Assembly: GCF_000739015.1 (NCBI RefSeq)
Contig: NZ_JPUG01000078.1
Location: forward strand, 62,001 to 126,000
Source: Microvirga sp. BSC39
GTDB lineage: Bacteria > Pseudomonadota > Alphaproteobacteria > Rhizobiales > Beijerinckiaceae
Direction of reading: 5' to 3'
Length of the DNA stretch: 64,000 nucleotides
Below the pieces are notes generated by a model. The model was not told the DNA's origin. It searched no databases and worked only from the letters and a program-made list of their open reading frames with translations. Made by a program: the position numbers and the translations under genes. This document shows, in pieces, positions 60,611 through 64,000 of this stretch (its first letter is position 1; each line of letters starts with the position of its first letter).

Positions 60611-63166
60611 ATGACGAGTATTGGCTTCAAGCGGCTCTTCCAGGCCGCCGTGATCGTGCTGGCGGTTGCCACGGGCGGCACGTCCGACGCGCAGCAGACT
60701 CAGCCTGCTCCCAATCCTCCGGCGCAAGCACCGGCTCAACCGCTGCCCCAGGCGTCTCCCGCGCCTGCACCTGCAGCCGCCGCACCTGCCCCTACGACCA
60801 TTTCGGCTGAAACCAAGGCTGCCCGTGCCAAGCTCGACGGCTACAAGGCCGATCTCGACCAGAAGGAGGCGGCGATCCAGGGCCGCGCCATGGCCGACGC
60901 GGATCTGCAGAACATCCGCCAGCAGATCGAGCCCATCATTGCCGAGATCCGCACCGTCGTGGACGAGCAGACCCCAAGGCTCGAAGCCAGCAAGCAGCGC
61001 CTCAGCCAGCTCGGGCCCAAGCCCGAGAAGGGACAGCCCGAGGAGAGCGCCGACGTCGCCCGCGACCGCGCGGAGCGCGAGGCGGCCGTGGCGGAGCTCG
61101 ACGAGACCCAGCGCCTCGGCCGCGCCCTGCTGGTGCAGGCCGAACAGCTGAGCACCCAGATCGGAGATCTGCGTCGTGCGGGGTTCACCCGCGCCCTGTT
61201 CGAGCAGAGCGACGGCCTGCTCAGCCCGAGCCTCTGGATGAATGTGGTGCAGGCGGTTCCGCGGGAACTGCGGGCGCTCCGGATCATCGGCGAGGACGCC
61301 CTGGATCAGCTCCGGCGCAGTACGACGCTGGGCGTCCTGCTGCTGCTCGGATTGGCTACCGGCATGGCCGTGGCCCTTTATGTCGGGCGGCGCTCCATCG
61401 CCCCCCGCCTCGTGCGGCGCGACCGCGCCATTCTCGATCCGTCGCGCCGCAGCCGTCTCCTGGCGGCCCTGGGCGTGCTGCTTCTCGGAGCGGCTCCGGC
61501 CATTGCCGGCAGCTGGATCGTGTGGGTGGTGTTCGATGCCGTCGATATCGTGCCGAGCCGCCTGGAGCAGGTGGTCAAGGCCATGCTCAGCGGGCTCGCC
61601 TTCATTGCCTTCGTGCGGGCCCTGATCGACGCCATCCTGGCGCCGGATCACACCTCCTGGCGGCTGATCCCGGTGCGGGATGCCTCCGCCACCCGGATCA
61701 TGAGCTTCTCCATCACCCTCGCGACCGTCATGGTCGTCGGCAAGGTGATCGAGGCCTTCAACAAGGCCATTGCGGCGGCCCTGCCGATCACGGTGATCAC
61801 CCGGGCGGTCTTCGCGCTCGCGGCGGCTTTCGTCTTCGCCGAGCTGCTGCGCCGGTTCGCGGCCCGCGAGTCGCAGGACGAGGCCTGCCTCGGGCCTTAT
61901 GTTCCGCAGGAGGTCGATATCGGCGGTCCCCTGCGCAGCCTGGGCTGGTTCATCGTCGCGTTGATCATCGGCAGCGTGGTGGGCGGCTATATCGCCCTGG
62001 CGTCCTTCCTGGTCGATCAGGCGGTGGGGATCTCCATCATCATCGCCCTGCTGGTGCTGGGCATCGCCTTCGCCGACGAGTTCATCGGCGGTTCCCTGCG
62101 CAGCCAGAGCCGGATCGCCACTACGCTCCAGGCCAATACCGGGCTTCGCCGCCGCTCCGTGGAGCAGATCGGCATTCTGGTGAGCGGCGTCGCGCGTCTT
62201 GCGCTCATCATCATCGCGATCCTGCTCGTGCTGCTGCCCTGGGGCATCGAATCGGCCGATGTGACCGGATCGCTCCGGGCGCTGTTCTTCGGCTTCAACG
62301 TCGGCGACGTCACCATCTCCCTGTCGTCGATCCTGATCGCGGCCCTGCTCTTTGCGGGCGGCTTCACCATCACCCGCATCATTCAGCGCTGGCTCGACAA
62401 CACCTTCCTGCCGGCCACCGATCTCGATGCGGGCCTGCGCAACTCGATCCGCACGGCGGCGGGCTATGTGGGCATCATCACGGCGGGCGTGGTCGCCTTC
62501 ACCTATCTGGGCCTGAGCCTGGAGCGGCTCACCATCGTGGCCGGCGCGCTGTCGGTGGGTATCGGTTTCGGCCTGCAATCCATCGTCAACAACTTCATCT
62601 CCGGCCTGATCCTGCTCTGGGAGCGTCCGATCCGCGTGGGCGACCTCGTGGTGGTGGGCGATGCGGAGGGGTATGTGCGCCGGATCAACGTGCGCTCCAC
62701 GGAGATCCAGACCGGCGACCGCGCCATGCTGATCGTGCCGAACTCGAACCTGATCTCGGGGGTGGTGCGCAACCGCGTGCGCAACGACCGCGTCGGCCGG
62801 GTCCTCGTCACCGTTCCGGTTCCCCGCGCGTCGTCCGACCCGGATCAGGTGGCGGAGATCATGCGCCAGGCGGCCCTGGCCCATCGCGAGGTGATGAGCG
62901 AGCCCAGTCCCCGCGTGCTGTTCAAGAAGGTGACGGAGAACACCATCGATTTCGATCTCGTCTGCTTCGTCGACGACATCGATGCGGCGGGCCGGGTGTC
63001 GAGCGATCTCTATTTCGAGATCTTCCGCGGCCTGCGAAAGGCCGGCATCGGGGTCCCCGCGCCCGCGGCGGCTCCCGAGCCCGAGGAGGAACCGAAGGAT
63101 AAAGCTCCGAAAGCGGACGAGGAGGACGAAACCTTAACCCTTCTCAAGGATAAGACGCCCGCATGA
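60611..63166 (+). CDS. Mechanosensitive ion channel (MscS family, DUF3772)
   Basis: An 851-residue channel protein. A signal peptide (about 1-28) and Pro/Ala/Gln-rich region precede a periplasmic coiled coil (DUF3772-type). Ten or so transmembrane helices follow. The MscS core has the pore helix with GFGLQSIVNNFISGLILLWERPIRVGD (in parts: GFGLQSIVNNFISG and RPIRVGDLV) and the beta domain VRRINVRSTEI. A charged C-terminal tail ends it. It opens under osmotic stress. The start ATG 60611 is preceded by AGGGT; ATGA overlaps the next gene. Confidence 0.88.
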   Translation: MTSIGFKRLFQAAVIVLAVATGGTSDAQQTQPAPNPPAQAPAQPLPQASPAPAPAAAAPAPTTISAETKAARAKLDGYKADLDQKEAAIQGRAMADADLQNIRQQIEPIIAEIRTVVDEQTPRLEASKQRLSQLGPKPEKGQPEESADVARDRAEREAAVAELDETQRLGRALLVQAEQLSTQIGDLRRAGFTRALFEQSDGLLSPSLWMNVVQAVPRELRALRIIGEDALDQLRRSTTLGVLLLLGLATGMAVALYVGRRSIAPRLVRRDRAILDPSRRSRLLAALGVLLLGAAPAIAGSWIVWVVFDAVDIVPSRLEQVVKAMLSGLAFIAFVRALIDAILAPDHTSWRLIPVRDASATRIMSFSITLATVMVVGKVIEAFNKAIAAALPITVITRAVFALAAAFVFAELLRRFAARESQDEACLGPYVPQEVDIGGPLRSLGWFIVALIIGSVVGGYIALASFLVDQAVGISIIIALLVLGIAFADEFIGGSLRSQSRIATTLQANTGLRRRSVEQIGILVSGVARLALIIIAILLVLLPWGIESADVTGSLRALFFGFNVGDVTISLSSILIAALLFAGGFTITRIIQRWLDNTFLPATDLDAGLRNSIRTAAGYVGIITAGVVAFTYLGLSLERLTIVAGALSVGIGFGLQSIVNNFISGLILLWERPIRVGDLVVVGDAEGYVRRINVRSTEIQTGDRAMLIVPNSNLISGVVRNRVRNDRVGRVLVTVPVPRASSDPDQVAEIMRQAALAHREVMSEPSPRVLFKKVTENTIDFDLVCFVDDIDAAGRVSSDLYFEIFRGLRKAGIGVPAPAAAPEPEEEPKDKAPKADEEDETLTLLKDKTPA

Positions 63167-63660
63167 AGCGTCTCGTCCTCATCAGCCTGTCCGCCCTTGT
63201 CCTGGCCGCCTGCCAGAGCGAGAAACCCGTCGCCCGCAGCCAGACCCCGAGCTTCTACGTCTCGATGGCCAAGGCCGACGCGCAGGTGGATGCCGCCATG
63301 GCCCGCGACATGATCAGCGCCTACCGCGGCAACAACGGCCTGCGCCCCCTGGCTCTCGATCCGGACCTCCAGGCCGCCGCCCAGGCGGAGGCCGACGCCA
63401 TGGCGCGGGCCGACAAACCGAGCTCCGCCGACAGCTTCAAGGCGCGGCTTGCCTCCACGGGCTTCGCCCAGCCGGCCGCAAACCTCTCCGCCGGCTATCA
63501 TACCCTGGCCGAAGCCTTCTCCGGCTGGCGCGAGAGCGCGCCGCACAACCGGGTGCTCCTCGACGCCAGAGCGACCCGGATCGGCATCGCCACGGCCTAT
63601 GCGCCGAACTCCAAGTACAAGGTCTACTGGGCTCTGGCCGTCGCGGCCGACAGGCGCTGA
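63163..63660 (+). CDS. CAP-domain lipoprotein
   Basis: A 165-residue protein with a lipobox (LAAC, about 14-17). The CAP (SCP/PR-1) fold is shown by MISAYRGNNGLRPLALDPDL and AAQAEADAMARADK, then YHTLAEAFSGWRESAPHNRVLLDA. Its start overlaps the mscS-like stop (ATGA), so it is translated with the channel and may act in the envelope. The biochemical role of bacterial CAP proteins is mostly unknown. Confidence 0.85.
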   Translation: MKRLVLISLSALVLAACQSEKPVARSQTPSFYVSMAKADAQVDAAMARDMISAYRGNNGLRPLALDPDLQAAAQAEADAMARADKPSSADSFKARLASTGFAQPAANLSAGYHTLAEAFSGWRESAPHNRVLLDARATRIGIATAYAPNSKYKVYWALAVAADRR

Positions 63661-63761
63661 GCCGGATCTCCCGCCTTGCGGGGGTGCGAACGGGCATGCA
63701 ACCCTGGAACGGGGGCGGAGTTTCCCAGACTCGCGCTTCTTGATGTTTCAGGCAAAGCCCC

Positions 63762-64000
63762 ATGCGGCTGATCAGGCTCTATCTTCGTGTTCTCGGCCAG
63801 CTCGGGTCCGATCTCCGGGTCGGCGCCCTGCTCGCGCTGGCCAATGTGGCGCTGGCGATCTCGGCCTTTGCGGAGCCCATCCTGTTCGGCCGCATCATCG
63901 ACGTGCTCACCCGCGGTCAGCTGCCTGATACGCCGCCCGTGACTTTCGGGGTCCTGACGCCGCTCATCCTCGCCTGGGTGGCCTTCGGCATGTTCTCCAT
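63762..64000 (+). CDS. NdvA/ChvA-like ABC exporter (3' end outside window)
   Basis: The first 79 residues of an ABC transporter with fused membrane domain. It begins MRLIRLYLRVLGQLGSDLR, then ANVALAISAFAEPILFGRIIDVL, a close match to the start of NdvA/ChvA, exporter of cyclic beta-1,2-glucan. The ATP-binding domain would lie beyond the window, so the call rests on the N-terminus only. Confidence 0.75.
   Translation, partial: MRLIRLYLRVLGQLGSDLRVGALLALANVALAISAFAEPILFGRIIDVLTRGQLPDTPPVTFGVLTPLILAWVAFGMFS

Overview
The window is chromosomal DNA from a GC-rich alphaproteobacterium of the Hyphomicrobiales, most like Microvirga or Methylobacterium. The evidence is the CobS/CobT cobaltochelatase pair, a CarD regulator beside an RpoH-type sigma factor, HpnC/D/E squalene synthesis coupled to carotenoid desaturases, an NdvA-like glucan exporter, and several promoter candidates of the EcfG general-stress type (GGAAC-N16/17-cGTT). 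The genus is an inference; no rRNA or marker phylogeny is available here.

Layout. 1-6664: end of a DnaJ-domain gene, cobS-cobT, a Tat-exported phytase-like esterase, a queuosine-precursor transporter, rpmB and a DUF3108 protein. 6865-15871: a Suv3-like RNA helicase, an S4 RNA-binding protein, ferredoxin FdxA, CarD, an RpoH-type sigma factor, an M48 lipoprotein protease, an SNase-like protein and three small hydrophilic proteins. 16027-16103: tRNA-Arg(CCT).

16059-30910 is an integrated mobile element of about 14.8 kb, bounded by a 48-bp direct repeat that copies the 3' end of the tRNA-Arg gene. It has an integrase and two small AlpA/excisionase-like proteins at the tRNA end, divergent from a ribbon-helix-helix regulator across two copies of an inverted-repeat operator. 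A 1169-residue primase-helicase lies at the other end. Between them are a PD-(D/E)XK-like protein, a serine recombinase, a cassette with an exported HExxH protease, a HEPN-like protein, a terminase-small-subunit-like HTH protein and a Bro-N protein. No capsid, tail, conjugation or relaxase gene is visible, so it looks like a phage satellite (P4/PICI-like) or a related self-replicating island. It carries many copies of the 10-mer CCCACAGGGG and a pair of related large inverted repeats near the primase gene, which together suggest its replication origin.

30929-38318: DUF1206 and YoaK-type membrane proteins, a BglX-type GH3 beta-glucosidase, a hybrid sensor protein with a degraded ATPase domain, and an amidoligase/glutamine-amidotransferase pair. 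38464-39885: a MATE exporter. 39864-50117 (minus strand): a squalene-derived carotenoid locus of two CrtI/CrtN-type desaturases, a methyltransferase, an acyltransferase, a GT2 glycosyltransferase, a fused HpnC-HpnD, HpnE and IspH. Six of these genes overlap end to start. They would make isoprenoid precursor, then squalene, then desaturate, glycosylate and acylate it to a C30 carotenoid glycosyl ester. 50406-52098: RlpA-like lipoprotein and small proteins. 52292-59792: a sugar locus with a glycosyltransferase, UDP-galactopyranose mutase, a glycosidase-RmlD fusion and a GH2 glycosidase. 60121-64000: a small membrane protein, an MscS-family channel, a CAP-domain lipoprotein and the start of an NdvA-like ABC exporter.
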